DNA from: Microbulbifer pacificus
GTDB lineage: Bacteria > Pseudomonadota > Gammaproteobacteria > Pseudomonadales > Cellvibrionaceae
Length of the DNA: 64,000 bases
Reading direction: 5' to 3'
NCBI RefSeq assembly: GCF_033723955.1
Contig: NZ_CP137555.1
Coordinates: 2,968,001-3,032,000, forward strand
Below the pieces are notes generated by a model. It made no database searches. It had not been told where the DNA came from and saw nothing but the letters and a program-made list of their open reading frames with translations. Positions 1-8,675 of this stretch are shown in pieces. A program made the position numbers and the translations under genes. The number at the start of each line of letters is the position of its first letter. Position 1 is the first letter of the stretch.

Positions 1-2103
1 GCGGGACAACTGCGTCACCACAACGTCACCGCGGTGATGTCATCTTCCGAGCGTCCGCTGTGGGTGGGGTCATTTGGCGGCGGTGTCCAGCGCTTGATGT
101 CCGACGGAACTTTTTCCTCGGAGCCTGCGCAAGCCGACGACGCGCTCTACACCGACGGTGTGATATCGCTGGTCGAGCGCCGCAGCGGCCAGCTGTTGGC
201 GGGAAGTAACCACGGGCTTTGGATACTGGATGCGGACGGCCGCCACCGGCTGATCGGCGGCAATACCGGAGAGGGACTGGGTGAGGGATACGTGACCAGT
301 TTGCTGGAAAGTGATTCCGCTGAACTGTGGGTTGGCGTCGGTGGCAGTGGCCTTTTCCGTTTGCCCGCAGGGCATTCGCAATTCACCGGATTTACACATC
401 ACCCGGATCAGGCGGATTCACTGAGTGGCAACTACATTACCGCACTGCTGCAAGCGGGCGAAAACCTTCTGCTGGTGGGGACCCGTTCCAGTGGGCTCAA
501 TCTCTGCCGGATGACCCCCTGGCAGTGTCGGCGCTTTGGTGGCGACCAGGGGCTTGCCCACCACAATGTTACCGTGCTCTACCGGGACCGCCGCGGTGCC
601 ATCTGGGCCGGAACCGATGGTGGCGGTCTGCATCAGTTCGAACTCGGGCAAGACGGCACATTGCGATTGCTGCGGCGCTGGAGTGAGGTCGACGGCCTGC
701 TGGGCCCGGGGATCATGGGTATTGTCGAGGACGACGATGGCTCCCTGTGGCTGAGTTCTCGCCAGGGCCTGACTCGCCTGCAGCCACGCACCGGTGCGCT
801 CGAGCACCATGTGGCCGAGAGCGGGCTGCCGGTGACCCATTTCAACGCCCGCGCGGCATCGCGAGACCGCCACCATCTCTATTTCGGCGGTATCGGCGGT
901 CTGATCACCATTCCCGCGGGTACAGCGATGACACAGCCGGACGCGAGTCCGGTACGACTGGTGGATATTTCCCGCGCTGCGGAAGGAAATGCGATCCACA
1001 CCCAACCGGCGATGGCGCTGGACAGCCTGGAACTGGATTGGGGCGAGATGCTCTCGGTTTCTTTTGCCGCACTGGATTTCGCCAAGGCGCCCCACCAATA
1101 CCAGTATCGCCTGCAGCCGACCGAGGCCTGGCAGTCGTTGGGGCCACGGCGGGAGCTGACACTGCTGGAGCTGTCACCGGGCAGCTACCGGTTGAGCGTG
1201 CGGGGGCGGGATGTATTCGGGCGCTGGGGGGAATCTCCGGCGTTGTTCCTGAATGTTGTACCGCCGCTATGGATGACAACCTGGTTCCGCGGGCTGGGGG
1301 TGTCCCTGTTGCTGGCAGCGGGCTTTGCACTTCACCACTACCGGATGCGGGGCCTGCAGCGGCGAAACCGGATGCTTGAGCATCTGCGTGCGCAGCGGGA
1401 GCGCGCTCTGGAAAAAGCGGAAGTCAGCGGACGCCGGCTGTCACAGGCCCACGCCGGGCTGCGCAACCTCACCGCGCGCCTGCAGTCTGCGAAAGAAGAG
1501 CAGCGGCAGCAGATCTCAAGGGAGCTGCACGATGAGCTGGGGCAGAACCTGACTGCCGCCAAGATCAGCCTGCAGCGGGTGGCGCGGGCGACCAGTGCCG
1601 AAGACCAGCAGCAGCGGGTCGATGAATCTGTATCCATGCTCGACCACATGATTGCCCAGGTACGCAACATATCTCTGTCACTGCGACCGCCATTGCTGGA
1701 TGACGTCGGCCTTATTGAGGCGCTGAAGGTGCATCTCGGCTCTGTGCAGGACCGCACCGGGGTGGATATCGGCTTACACGTGGACGGTGGCATCGTCGAA
1801 GTATCGCGGGATGTGCGCACCACCATATTCCGGCTGGTACAGGAGGCGGTCAGCAATGCATTGCGACATGCGCGGTGTCGCCGGATTACGGTAGCGCTCG
1901 AAGGTCGCTCCACCGGGGTTTGCCTGAGTGTGCAGGACGACGGCTGTGGGTTCGATGTAAACCAGGTATGGGAGCGGGTGTTGCGCGGTGAGCACCTGGG
2001 ATTATTAGGGTTGCTTGAGCGCGCACGCAGCGCTGGCGGTGAGCTGAAGTTCGATGCGGCACCGGGGCGTGGCTGCCGTATCAGTGCGACGATTCCCCTG
2101 TGA
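1..2103 (+). CDS. Two-component sensor histidine kinase, beta-propeller type (5' end outside window)
   Basis: The frame is open from base 1 and already encodes a propeller repeat before the first start codon (GTG 34), so the gene begins upstream of the window. The N-terminal part holds several Reg_prop-type repeats (LWVG, LWILD, IWAGTDGG), then a Y_Y_Y-like beta-sandwich (about 1000-1260) and one membrane segment (about 1270-1335). The cytoplasmic part has a coiled coil, a HisKA_3 H-box (RELHDELGQ, His codon 1528-1530) and an HATPase_c domain (HARCRR, DDGCGFD, GLLGL). It probably senses an extracytoplasmic ligand and phosphorylates the response regulator encoded immediately downstream. This architecture is common near polysaccharide-use genes; the ligand is unknown. 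Confidence 0.9.
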   Translation, partial: AGQLRHHNVTAVMSSSERPLWVGSFGGGVQRLMSDGTFSSEPAQADDALYTDGVISLVERRSGQLLAGSNHGLWILDADGRHRLIGGNTGEGLGEGYVTSLLESDSAELWVGVGGSGLFRLPAGHSQFTGFTHHPDQADSLSGNYITALLQAGENLLLVGTRSSGLNLCRMTPWQCRRFGGDQGLAHHNVTVLYRDRRGAIWAGTDGGGLHQFELGQDGTLRLLRRWSEVDGLLGPGIMGIVEDDDGSLWLSSRQGLTRLQPRTGALEHHVAESGLPVTHFNARAASRDRHHLYFGGIGGLITIPAGTAMTQPDASPVRLVDISRAAEGNAIHTQPAMALDSLELDWGEMLSVSFAALDFAKAPHQYQYRLQPTEAWQSLGPRRELTLLELSPGSYRLSVRGRDVFGRWGESPALFLNVVPPLWMTTWFRGLGVSLLLAAGFALHHYRMRGLQRRNRMLEHLRAQRERALEKAEVSGRRLSQAHAGLRNLTARLQSAKEEQRQQISRELHDELGQNLTAAKISLQRVARATSAEDQQQRVDESVSMLDHMIAQVRNISLSLRPPLLDDVGLIEALKVHLGSVQDRTGVDIGLHVDGGIVEVSRDVRTTIFRLVQEAVSNALRHARCRRITVALEGRSTGVCLSVQDDGCGFDVNQVWERVLRGEHLGLLGLLERARSAGGELKFDAAPGRGCRISATIPL

Positions 2104-2111
2104 GAACAACA

Positions 2112-2786
2112 ATGATAAATCCGATTGAAGCGCAAAATAAAAAACGAATTTTACTGGTGGACGATCACGCCCTGATGCGTGCGGGGATTCGCGCGCTGCT
2201 GGATGAGATCGGCGATTTTGACGTGATTGGTGAAAGCGGCAATGGTATCGAGGCACTGGAGCTGGTGCGCAAGTTCGTGCCGGATCTATTGCTACTGGAT
2301 ATTTCCCTGCCAGGGTTGAATGGGCTGGAAGTTCTCAGGCAGATCGGCCAGCAGTACCCGGATGTCCGCGTATTGATGTTGTCGATGCACGCCGGCTCCG
2401 AATATGTCGCCCGTGCGCTGAGTTTCGGTGCGTCCGGATATCTACTCAAGGACTCGGCGTTTGATGAACTTGCCGCGGCACTTCACGCCATTGCCTGCGG
2501 CCGTGATTACCTGTGTGCGGCAATCGATACGGAAACCGTGCAGCGTTTTATCCACAGCGCGCAGCAGGGCCAGTCAGAGCAGGAAATACTGACACCCAGG
2601 CAGCGACAGATTCTGCAACAGATCGCGGAAGGGTTCGGTCCGCGAGACATTGCGGAAAGTCTCAATGTGAGTGTGAAAACCGTCGAAGCGCATCGCGCGC
2701 AATTGATGGAGCGGCTGGGTATCCATCACGTGCCGGGGCTTGTGCGTTTTGCCATCCGGATCGGACTCGTTTCACCTGACCTCTGA
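2112..2786 (+). CDS. NarL/FixJ-family response regulator
   Basis: An N-terminal receiver domain (LLVDDHALMRAG; phospho-acceptor Asp near residue 63 in LLLDISLPG; conserved Lys in LLKDS) is followed by a LuxR-type HTH (LTPRQRQIL ... VSVKTVEAHR). The ATG at 2112 is preferred. A GTG at 2100 overlaps the kinase stop by 4 nt and is an alternative, and either would be translationally coupled to the kinase. The arrangement marks it as the partner of the upstream HisKA_3 kinase. The secreted metzincin operon that follows at 3.0 kb is an obvious candidate target, but that is inferred from position only. Confidence 0.92.
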   Translation: MINPIEAQNKKRILLVDDHALMRAGIRALLDEIGDFDVIGESGNGIEALELVRKFVPDLLLLDISLPGLNGLEVLRQIGQQYPDVRVLMLSMHAGSEYVARALSFGASGYLLKDSAFDELAAALHAIACGRDYLCAAIDTETVQRFIHSAQQGQSEQEILTPRQRQILQQIAEGFGPRDIAESLNVSVKTVEAHRAQLMERLGIHHVPGLVRFAIRIGLVSPDL

Positions 2787-2880
2787 ACCATTTTGGTGCC
2801 GGAAAAATTACCGCGCCAACTTCCGCACCAGTTTTTTACGTTGCATTTTTTTGTGGATCGACTGGTTCACGCAATTTTCA

Positions 2881-2901
2881 ATATCGGGGTTTCCCCTATA
2901 T
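2881..2901. promoter_or_regulatory. Imperfect dyad upstream of the metzincin operon
   Basis: The segment has the symmetric form ATAT, C, GGGG, TTT, CCCC, T, ATAT, broken only at the C/T pair. A second small dyad, GTTGA-ACGG-TCAAC, lies at 2927-2940. Both sit in the 240-bp gap between the response-regulator gene and the secreted-protein operon. Operator function is inferred from symmetry and position. Confidence 0.35.
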
Positions 2902-3027
2902 CTCAGGCTTGTCTCCTCTTTTTAAGGTTGAACGGTCAACGCAGAAGAACGCTAGCACCTGATTTTCCGGGGGCTTGCCAATCCAGTTGCTCAACGATGC
3001 CGATAAACATTGAGAGAGGAATGCAAC

Positions 3028-3669
3028 GTGTTTAGAAAAATCATGCAGTGTCGCAAGACCGCTGCCACGCTGGCGGCGGCGCTACTGGTCATGCTTTCCG
3101 TACCCATGGCCAACGCAACCAAGCTGAAATCACAGAACCTTACCCAGCTGATTCAGGAGGCTGAATCCATCGTGGCCGGAACGGTCACGAAGGTGAGCGA
3201 CGGTATCGACGCTGCGGGCGTTCCCTTTACCGAGGTCACCATCGCAATCGGCTCTGTGGCCAAAGGCAAGGTCAAGCAGGGTGAAGATTACACCTTTCGC
3301 CAGTTCGGCCTGCTGAGCCCACGTAAATCCGCCAACGGACACCAGATGCTCGCCATCGCTCCGGATGGCTTCCCGCGCTGGAATCAGGATGAGTACGTGG
3401 TGGCGTTTATGTACAAAAAAGCCAGTCGCACCGGTCTGCAAACCACCGCCGGCATGGCGCAGGGCAAGCTGAATATGATCAATGGCATGCTGGTCAATCA
3501 GTTCAATAACGCCGGTCTTTTCGATGGTGTGGAAATCAATCAGCAACTACTGAGCACCGAACAACAAAACATGATCACTTCCCCCGGTGCCGTTGATGCA
3601 ACGGCATTTATGGAGCTTGTTGGCCGCGCGGTTGCGGAAGACTGGATCGGAAAAGGGGAGATGAAATAA
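3028..3669 (+). CDS. Secreted protein of unknown function, partner of downstream metzincin
   Basis: The GTG at 3028 is chosen because GAGAGGA lies about 7 nt upstream; a TTG at 3010 and an ATG at 3043 are alternatives. The protein has a signal peptide (KTAATLAAALLVMLSVPMANA) followed by about 180 residues rich in beta structure (EAESIVAGTVTKV, PFTEVTIAIGSVAKGKV). I recognise the general look of small secreted proteins (an AD-x-VVxGxV start, then xTxVTxxV and a KG turn) that often sit next to matrixin-like proteases, but cannot name a family with certainty. Its stop overlaps the start of the next gene by one base (TAATG), indicating translational coupling. It might be a chaperone, inhibitor or accessory factor of the protease. 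Confidence 0.75.
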   Translation: MFRKIMQCRKTAATLAAALLVMLSVPMANATKLKSQNLTQLIQEAESIVAGTVTKVSDGIDAAGVPFTEVTIAIGSVAKGKVKQGEDYTFRQFGLLSPRKSANGHQMLAIAPDGFPRWNQDEYVVAFMYKKASRTGLQTTAGMAQGKLNMINGMLVNQFNNAGLFDGVEINQQLLSTEQQNMITSPGAVDATAFMELVGRAVAEDWIGKGEMK

Positions 3670-6110
3670 TGAAAATATCCAAGTTAACCGTGGCCATTGG
3701 TTTGGCCGTTACCGCTGGTACCGCGAATGCCGCCGGTCCTCTCTACACCACCTATACCGACAATCCACAACCCCTGAAGTGGGATACCAGCAAGGGTCCC
3801 ATTCCGGTTTATACCGATGGCGGTGCGGCGTTTACACTGGGCTATGACGGTGAAACTCCGTTTATCACCATCGACCGTGCCAATGAAATCACCGCGCACG
3901 CCTTCAAAAACTGGAGCGATGTCCCCACGTCTACCTTCGCGGCCACCATCGAGGGCACCATCGAAGAAATGACCGGCATCGCCGACGTCACCGGTGAAAA
4001 TGCCACCGAGTTTTACGACAAGGAAAATGGCTACGGCTTCTGGGTACTGTACGACACCGACGGTTCCATTCTGGAAGAGTATTTCGGCGTGCCGAAGTCG
4101 TCTGTTCTCGGTATCGCGTTCCCGGAATGGGCTGATGAAAACAACAACATCATTGAAGCCACTGCGGTAATGAATGGCTGGAATGTCTGGGATCACGACA
4201 CCGAGGGCAACCAGGTCGCCGGTGTGTTTACCCATGAATTCGGCCACGCGATCAACCTTTCCCACAGTCAGGTGAATGGCTCCATGGCCTACATGAGCTA
4301 CACCTATTCGCCCAACTATCCGGGGATTGAAGGCTGTGGCGTCGAGGCAGTACACCGTTACGACTACCCGGCTGCGTACGGGGCCAACAATGCCGACCCG
4401 GCGATCATCGAAACCATGTTCCCGTTTATCGATCACAGCGGCCAGGCTGGTATCGAGCAGAGCACGGTGGACCACCCGGATGATATGGCGGCGATCTCCA
4501 ATATCTATCCGACGGAAGACTACGCTTCGACCACCGGTACTATCACCGGCGTGCTGCGCCTGAAAGATGGCGTGACCGAATACAGCGGCATCAATGTGAT
4601 CGCGCGCAACGTGAATAACCCCATGTTCGATGCGATCTCGGATATGACCGGCTCCGCCACCCAGGGCAAAATCGGCCCCGACGGCCGTTTCACCATCCGC
4701 AACCTCACTCCGGGCGAGTCCTATGTGCTTTACCTGGAAGAGATCACCGCTGGTGGCTATCCCACCACGCCGCAGCGCCTGGCTTCCGTGGGTGAATACT
4801 GGAACCTGGCCGAGAGTAGCGACCCGCTGACGGACAATGCCTGTGACGCGACCCCGATTGTTGCGGAAGCCGGTGTCACCAAACAAGCGGATTTCTATTT
4901 CAACGGCTTTGAAAAAGGCGTGCAGGTGACCCCGGTGGTGGCCGCGTTTATCCGCGACCTCTCCAAAAGTGGCAATGTGGCGGCCGGTGAAGTCGGCAGT
5001 ACCGCATTTCTGTGGTATCCCGACCTTGGCTTCAGGGTGTTGCCGCCGGAATACGCCCCGGCAAATGGCGCCCTGAGCCGCAACGGCCAGAAAATGCTGG
5101 TGCAGAAAGACATGAACGGCAATGGCATCCAGGAGCCGGTGATCTGGAGCGCGAAGGGCGATATTGCCCTCGGTGACCTGAATGGCAATTCCTGTGGCGG
5201 TAGCAGCGATACCGGTAAAGCGGCCGCGAGCGGCTGGGCGATGGACGATGCGGGCAAAACCGCCGTTGGCCTCGCGTACAAGGACACCGACGGGGATGGC
5301 AATTGCCAGCGTTCTTACAGAGGTGAAATCGTCCCCTGGATCTGGACGGCGAAGGACGGTATGCAGGAGCTGGATACTTCTGCGCTGGATCAGAGCCGCA
5401 CCCAGTTCGTACGCGCACATGGTATCTCCGGTAATGGCAAAGTCGTTCTGGGCAGTAACTCGCACTCCAAGGCCGTTGCCTGGGTGGACGGTGGCTCCCT
5501 GCTCGACCTGTCAGAAGCCTACGGTGCCTACGAAACCTACACCTCCAGCTACGACGGGAAAAAGGTTGCCCTATCGACCCGTGACGGTGTTCAGTTGTGG
5601 AACCCCTACATGGGCCTGGGTGAGGATGCCGTGACCAATGTGGGATCCCTGCGCTGGTGTCAGGATATGCCTTACTACTTCTTTGGCCGCGACTACTGCG
5701 CGATCCTCGGCGAAGAAGCCATTAATCAGGCGGTGGGTCCGGTACCCCTGACCGTGTTTGACATGAGTGACGACGGCCGTGTCATGGTTGGTCGTGCCGG
5801 CAGCTTCCGCATTGGCCTGGCTGGTGGTATCTGGATTGAAGGCGTGGGCTGGATGCAGTTCGCCGACTTCCTGAAGAAGCAGGGCGTGGTGGAAATGGAC
5901 AAGCTGCCGCTGGACAACCCGATCTCCATCAGCGCCTCCGGTAAGGAGATCGTCGGTGGCCTCGCGGGCGCCTCCTTCTCCTGGCATATCGACCTCAGTC
6001 AGGTGCATGTGTGTAACGGCGGCGTGACGCAGCTGACCGGATTCCCTGGTGGCCTGCAGGAAGCCGTTGCCGCAGGGGCCGAAGTTGGGCGCTGCGAATT
6101 CCTGGACTGA
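3669..6110 (+). CDS. Secreted matrixin-like zinc metalloprotease, multidomain
   Basis: The 813-residue protein begins with a signal peptide (ending TAGTANA). The zinc-binding metzincin signature HEFGHAINLSH lies near residues 189-199, and DDMAAISNIYP follows as in matrixins. After that come a carboxypeptidase-regulatory/SpaA-like beta domain (about 275-365: GTITGVLRL ... DGRFTIRNLTPG) and a C-terminal half with repeated Trp/Gly-rich beta strands (VIWSAKGDIALGDLNG, WIWTAKDGMQELD, GNGKVVLGS) resembling HAF-type extracellular repeats. No GlyGly-CTERM, LPXTG or lipobox is seen at the C-terminus. It probably acts outside the cell on protein or surface substrates. It is coupled to the preceding small secreted protein and ends at a clear terminator. 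Confidence 0.85.
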   Translation: MKISKLTVAIGLAVTAGTANAAGPLYTTYTDNPQPLKWDTSKGPIPVYTDGGAAFTLGYDGETPFITIDRANEITAHAFKNWSDVPTSTFAATIEGTIEEMTGIADVTGENATEFYDKENGYGFWVLYDTDGSILEEYFGVPKSSVLGIAFPEWADENNNIIEATAVMNGWNVWDHDTEGNQVAGVFTHEFGHAINLSHSQVNGSMAYMSYTYSPNYPGIEGCGVEAVHRYDYPAAYGANNADPAIIETMFPFIDHSGQAGIEQSTVDHPDDMAAISNIYPTEDYASTTGTITGVLRLKDGVTEYSGINVIARNVNNPMFDAISDMTGSATQGKIGPDGRFTIRNLTPGESYVLYLEEITAGGYPTTPQRLASVGEYWNLAESSDPLTDNACDATPIVAEAGVTKQADFYFNGFEKGVQVTPVVAAFIRDLSKSGNVAAGEVGSTAFLWYPDLGFRVLPPEYAPANGALSRNGQKMLVQKDMNGNGIQEPVIWSAKGDIALGDLNGNSCGGSSDTGKAAASGWAMDDAGKTAVGLAYKDTDGDGNCQRSYRGEIVPWIWTAKDGMQELDTSALDQSRTQFVRAHGISGNGKVVLGSNSHSKAVAWVDGGSLLDLSEAYGAYETYTSSYDGKKVALSTRDGVQLWNPYMGLGEDAVTNVGSLRWCQDMPYYFFGRDYCAILGEEAINQAVGPVPLTVFDMSDDGRVMVGRAGSFRIGLAGGIWIEGVGWMQFADFLKKQGVVEMDKLPLDNPISISASGKEIVGGLAGASFSWHIDLSQVHVCNGGVTQLTGFPGGLQEAVAAGAEVGRCEFLD

Positions 6111-6151
6111 CCGTTTTGGATCAATAAGTAGTGTCCCTTGATCGTTGTTTT

Positions 6152-6176
6152 CCCCGGCCTTGCGCCGGGGTTTTTT
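6152..6176 (+). terminator. Rho-independent terminator of metzincin operon
   Basis: CCCCGGC, a 5-nt loop, GCCGGGG and then six T residues, 41 bp after the stop codon. Confidence 0.88.
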
Positions 6177-6268
6177 GTTTTGGGAGACATGAAATCTTTA
6201 CCGGCAGATATCCCGGGGGTATCCCGCTCGATGGGTTTTACCGATGGCGCGACTCTGTTAGCATCGCT

Positions 6269-6283
6269 TTTGGTATGACCAAA
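6269..6283. promoter_or_regulatory. GntR/FadR-type operator (UxuR/ExuR-like) before pectate lyase
   Basis: TTTGGT, ATG, ACCAAA forms a perfect 6+3+6 dyad about 40 bp upstream of the pectate lyase start. It matches the TTGGTnnnACCAA pattern known for FadR-subfamily GntR regulators such as UxuR and ExuR, which control hexuronate and pectin catabolism. The match is seen in the sequence; the regulator itself is not in this window. Confidence 0.6.
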
Positions 6284-6324
6284 TAATAAATTTCTGCCTG
6301 ACAGAATCCATAGCGAGCCCTTTT

Positions 6325-7551
6325 ATGACATTCCCCCGCGTGAACGCCGCCCGCTGTCTTGCGCTCGGCGTTATGCTGCTGGCCACCGCCGGTTGCGGAG
6401 CTAAAAACGCCCCGGCTGAATCTTCCAGCACCCAGCCCGACCCGCTGGCCAGCCTGCAGCCTGCCCGCGATATGGCGGCATACCGGGCCATCTCGGATAA
6501 GCTCTACCGTTTGGATCAGGACGCGATCAAGCGTGAACTGGCCAGTGCCGGGCTGGCGAAAAGCACCAAGCCCGCCAAGGACAAGCTGTTCGGTTTTGAT
6601 ATCAAAAAGGCGGTAAGCGACCGCGGCTTTATTGCAAGCAGCGAAGGGCGGGCGCTGGCGGATAGTCTGCTCACCTTCCAGACCCCCTCTGGCGGCTGGT
6701 CCAAGCGCACCGATATGAGCATGCCGCGGCAACCGGGCCAGCAGTTTGGCACCGAAAAGGATTACGTTCCCACCTTTGACAACTATGCAACCAGTACCCA
6801 GTTCTGGGTCATGGTGAATGCCTGTAACGCGCTCGACGACCGCCGCTACTGCGACTCCGCCAGCCGTGCGCTCAACTACATCCTGCTGGCACAGTATCCC
6901 AACGGTGGCTGGCCGCAGAACTTCCCGTTGCGCGGCAAGTATCACGACGACATCACCTTCAACGACGACGCCATCGCCAATTTGCTGCGAGTGGTGGGGG
7001 CGGCGGCTGAGGGTGACGAGCGCCTGGCATTTATCAGCGACGAACTGAAGGCGCACGCTAGCGACAGCCTGCAGCGCGCACTGGATATGCTGGTCGCGAC
7101 CCAGGTCAAGGTAGATGGCGAGCCCACCATCTGGGGCGCGCAACACGATCCGAAAACCCTGGAGCCCACCGCCGCGCGCGCGTTTGAGCCGGTGGCGCTG
7201 GCCACCAGCGAAAGTGCAGACCTGGTGCTGTTCCTGATGAGCCTGCAGAACCCGCCGGAAAATATCCGCAGTGCCATCGACAGCGCGCACCGCTGGTTTG
7301 AGCAACACCAGATTACCGGCCTGCGCTACCGCCGCGGTGACGAATTGCCGGCACTGGTACCCGAGCAAGACGCGGACCCGCTGTGGGCACGTTTTTACGA
7401 TATCGACAGCGACCGCCCGGTATTCGGTGACCGCGACGGCGAAGTGTATTTCGAGCTTGAGAAGGTGTCCGCCGAGCGCCGCGCCGGATACGGCTGGTAT
7501 TCCGAGCAGCCGTATAAAGTGCTGAAGGAATACCGCAAGTGGAAGCAGTGA
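6325..7551 (+). CDS. pelA: Pectate lyase, polysaccharide lyase family 10, lipoprotein
   Basis: A type II signal peptide ends in ATAGC with lipid-attachment Cys24, so the protein should be tethered to the outer membrane. The mature part contains hallmark PL10 segments: TPSGGWSKRTDM, TFDNYATSTQ, YPNGGWPQNFP, LRGKYHDDITFND and the C-terminal WARFYDI ... YGWYSEQP. PL10 enzymes cleave polygalacturonate by calcium-dependent beta-elimination with an (alpha/alpha)3 fold. The 408-residue length suits a single catalytic domain without a carbohydrate-binding module. A GntR-type dyad lies upstream and a strong bidirectional terminator follows. Confidence 0.93.
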   Translation: MTFPRVNAARCLALGVMLLATAGCGAKNAPAESSSTQPDPLASLQPARDMAAYRAISDKLYRLDQDAIKRELASAGLAKSTKPAKDKLFGFDIKKAVSDRGFIASSEGRALADSLLTFQTPSGGWSKRTDMSMPRQPGQQFGTEKDYVPTFDNYATSTQFWVMVNACNALDDRRYCDSASRALNYILLAQYPNGGWPQNFPLRGKYHDDITFNDDAIANLLRVVGAAAEGDERLAFISDELKAHASDSLQRALDMLVATQVKVDGEPTIWGAQHDPKTLEPTAARAFEPVALATSESADLVLFLMSLQNPPENIRSAIDSAHRWFEQHQITGLRYRRGDELPALVPEQDADPLWARFYDIDSDRPVFGDRDGEVYFELEKVSAERRAGYGWYSEQPYKVLKEYRKWKQ

Positions 7552-7581
7552 TTCGCCTGCGTTAGCAGTGAACGGATCGCC

Positions 7582-7628
7582 AAAATGAAAACGGCCCGCA
7601 CAATTGCTGTGCGGGCCGTTTTCATTTT
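7582..7628. terminator. Bidirectional terminator between pelA and cioB
   Basis: Two perfect 21-nt arms (7582-7602 and 7608-7628) flank the 5-nt loop ATTGC, with A-rich and T-rich outer ends. It separates two convergent genes and can serve both. Confidence 0.92.
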
Positions 7629-7655
7629 CGGGATTGGCAATTTATTTTGCGTGCG

Positions 7656-8675
7656 TCAGTGGTAGTGCAGCTCCGTGGCCTTGCCGCGAAACACCCGGTA
7701 GGAAAAGGCGGTGTACATCAGGATTACGGGAATTACGATCACCGCGCCTACCAGGATAAATTGCAGTGATTCCCGCGCGCTGGCGGCCTCCCAGATGTCG
7801 AGCTTGCCCGGCACGATTTCCGGAAAGAAGCTGAACCCCAGGCCGCTGAAACACAGTACGAAAATCGCCACAACGATGGCGAAGGGAATGGCGCTGTGGC
7901 GGTCACCGGCTTTTGGCAGCCTGCGCAACAGGATGTCATTGCCAATAAAACCGAGAAAGCAGAGTACCGGTATCAGCAGCACGAACATCACCAGCGGAAA
8001 GGTAAACCAGCGGTCGAACACCCCGGGGTTTACCAGCGGGTTGATCGCGCACACCGCGATGACACCCACCAGCGTTGCGCGGCCGGCGACAAGGGTCCAG
8101 CGCACCGCGCGACTTTGTAGCTGGTGCTCGGTTTTCAACACCAGCCAGGCGGCGCCGATATAACTGTAAGCGGCAGTGACTCCCAGTGCGGACACCGTGC
8201 AAAACAGCTGCGACGGCAGGCTCTGGTCAAAGCCCATCACATACTGCCCGAGCATATAACCCTGGGTGAGGGTGGTCAGCAGCGAGCCGATCTTGAAGGT
8301 GCGATCCCAGGCGAGCTTGTGGTCCACCGCCGCCTTGGCGCGGAAGTCGAACGCCACCCCGCGCATGATCAGGCCGATCAGCATGATGGCCACCGGAAGA
8401 TACAGGTGCATCAGAATCAGGCTGTGGGCGGTGGGAAAGGCGATCAGCAGCAGGCCGATCGCCAGTACCAGCCAGGTCTCATTCGCGTCCCAGAAGGGGC
8501 CGATGGAGGCAATCATGGTATCCCGCTGCAACTCGTCGTCTGCGCCCATCGGCAGCAGGATACCCACACCCAGGTCGTAGCCATCGAGAATCGCATAGGC
8601 CAGCACCGCGATGCCCATCAGGGCAATGAAAATCACCGGCAGCCAGTCGCCGCTATGGCTGATTACTTCGTTCAT
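7656..8675 (-). CDS. cioB: Cytochrome bd-type (cyanide-insensitive) quinol oxidase subunit II
   Basis: The protein is 339 residues with about nine hydrophobic segments and the typical start LDGYDLGVGILLP of subunit II. Subunit II supports assembly of the bd heterodimer in the inner membrane and carries no haem ligands of its own. Its start overlaps the end of the subunit I gene by 4 nt (ATGA). It is the last gene of a gbsR-cioA-cioB operon. Assignment to the CIO branch rather than classical CydB rests on the short Q-loop of the partner subunit. Confidence 0.93.
   Translation of the reverse strand: MNEVISHSGDWLPVIFIALMGIAVLAYAILDGYDLGVGILLPMGADDELQRDTMIASIGPFWDANETWLVLAIGLLLIAFPTAHSLILMHLYLPVAIMLIGLIMRGVAFDFRAKAAVDHKLAWDRTFKIGSLLTTLTQGYMLGQYVMGFDQSLPSQLFCTVSALGVTAAYSYIGAAWLVLKTEHQLQSRAVRWTLVAGRATLVGVIAVCAINPLVNPGVFDRWFTFPLVMFVLLIPVLCFLGFIGNDILLRRLPKAGDRHSAIPFAIVVAIFVLCFSGLGFSFFPEIVPGKLDIWEAASARESLQFILVGAVIVIPVILMYTAFSYRVFRGKATELHYH

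Noticed and set aside
3684..5465. 593-codon minus-strand frame across the metzincin gene
   Set aside because: Antisense shadow of a clearly coding gene with signal peptide and HEFGHAINLSH motif.
6238..7368. 376-codon minus-strand frame across pelA
   Set aside because: Antisense shadow of the pectate lyase gene.
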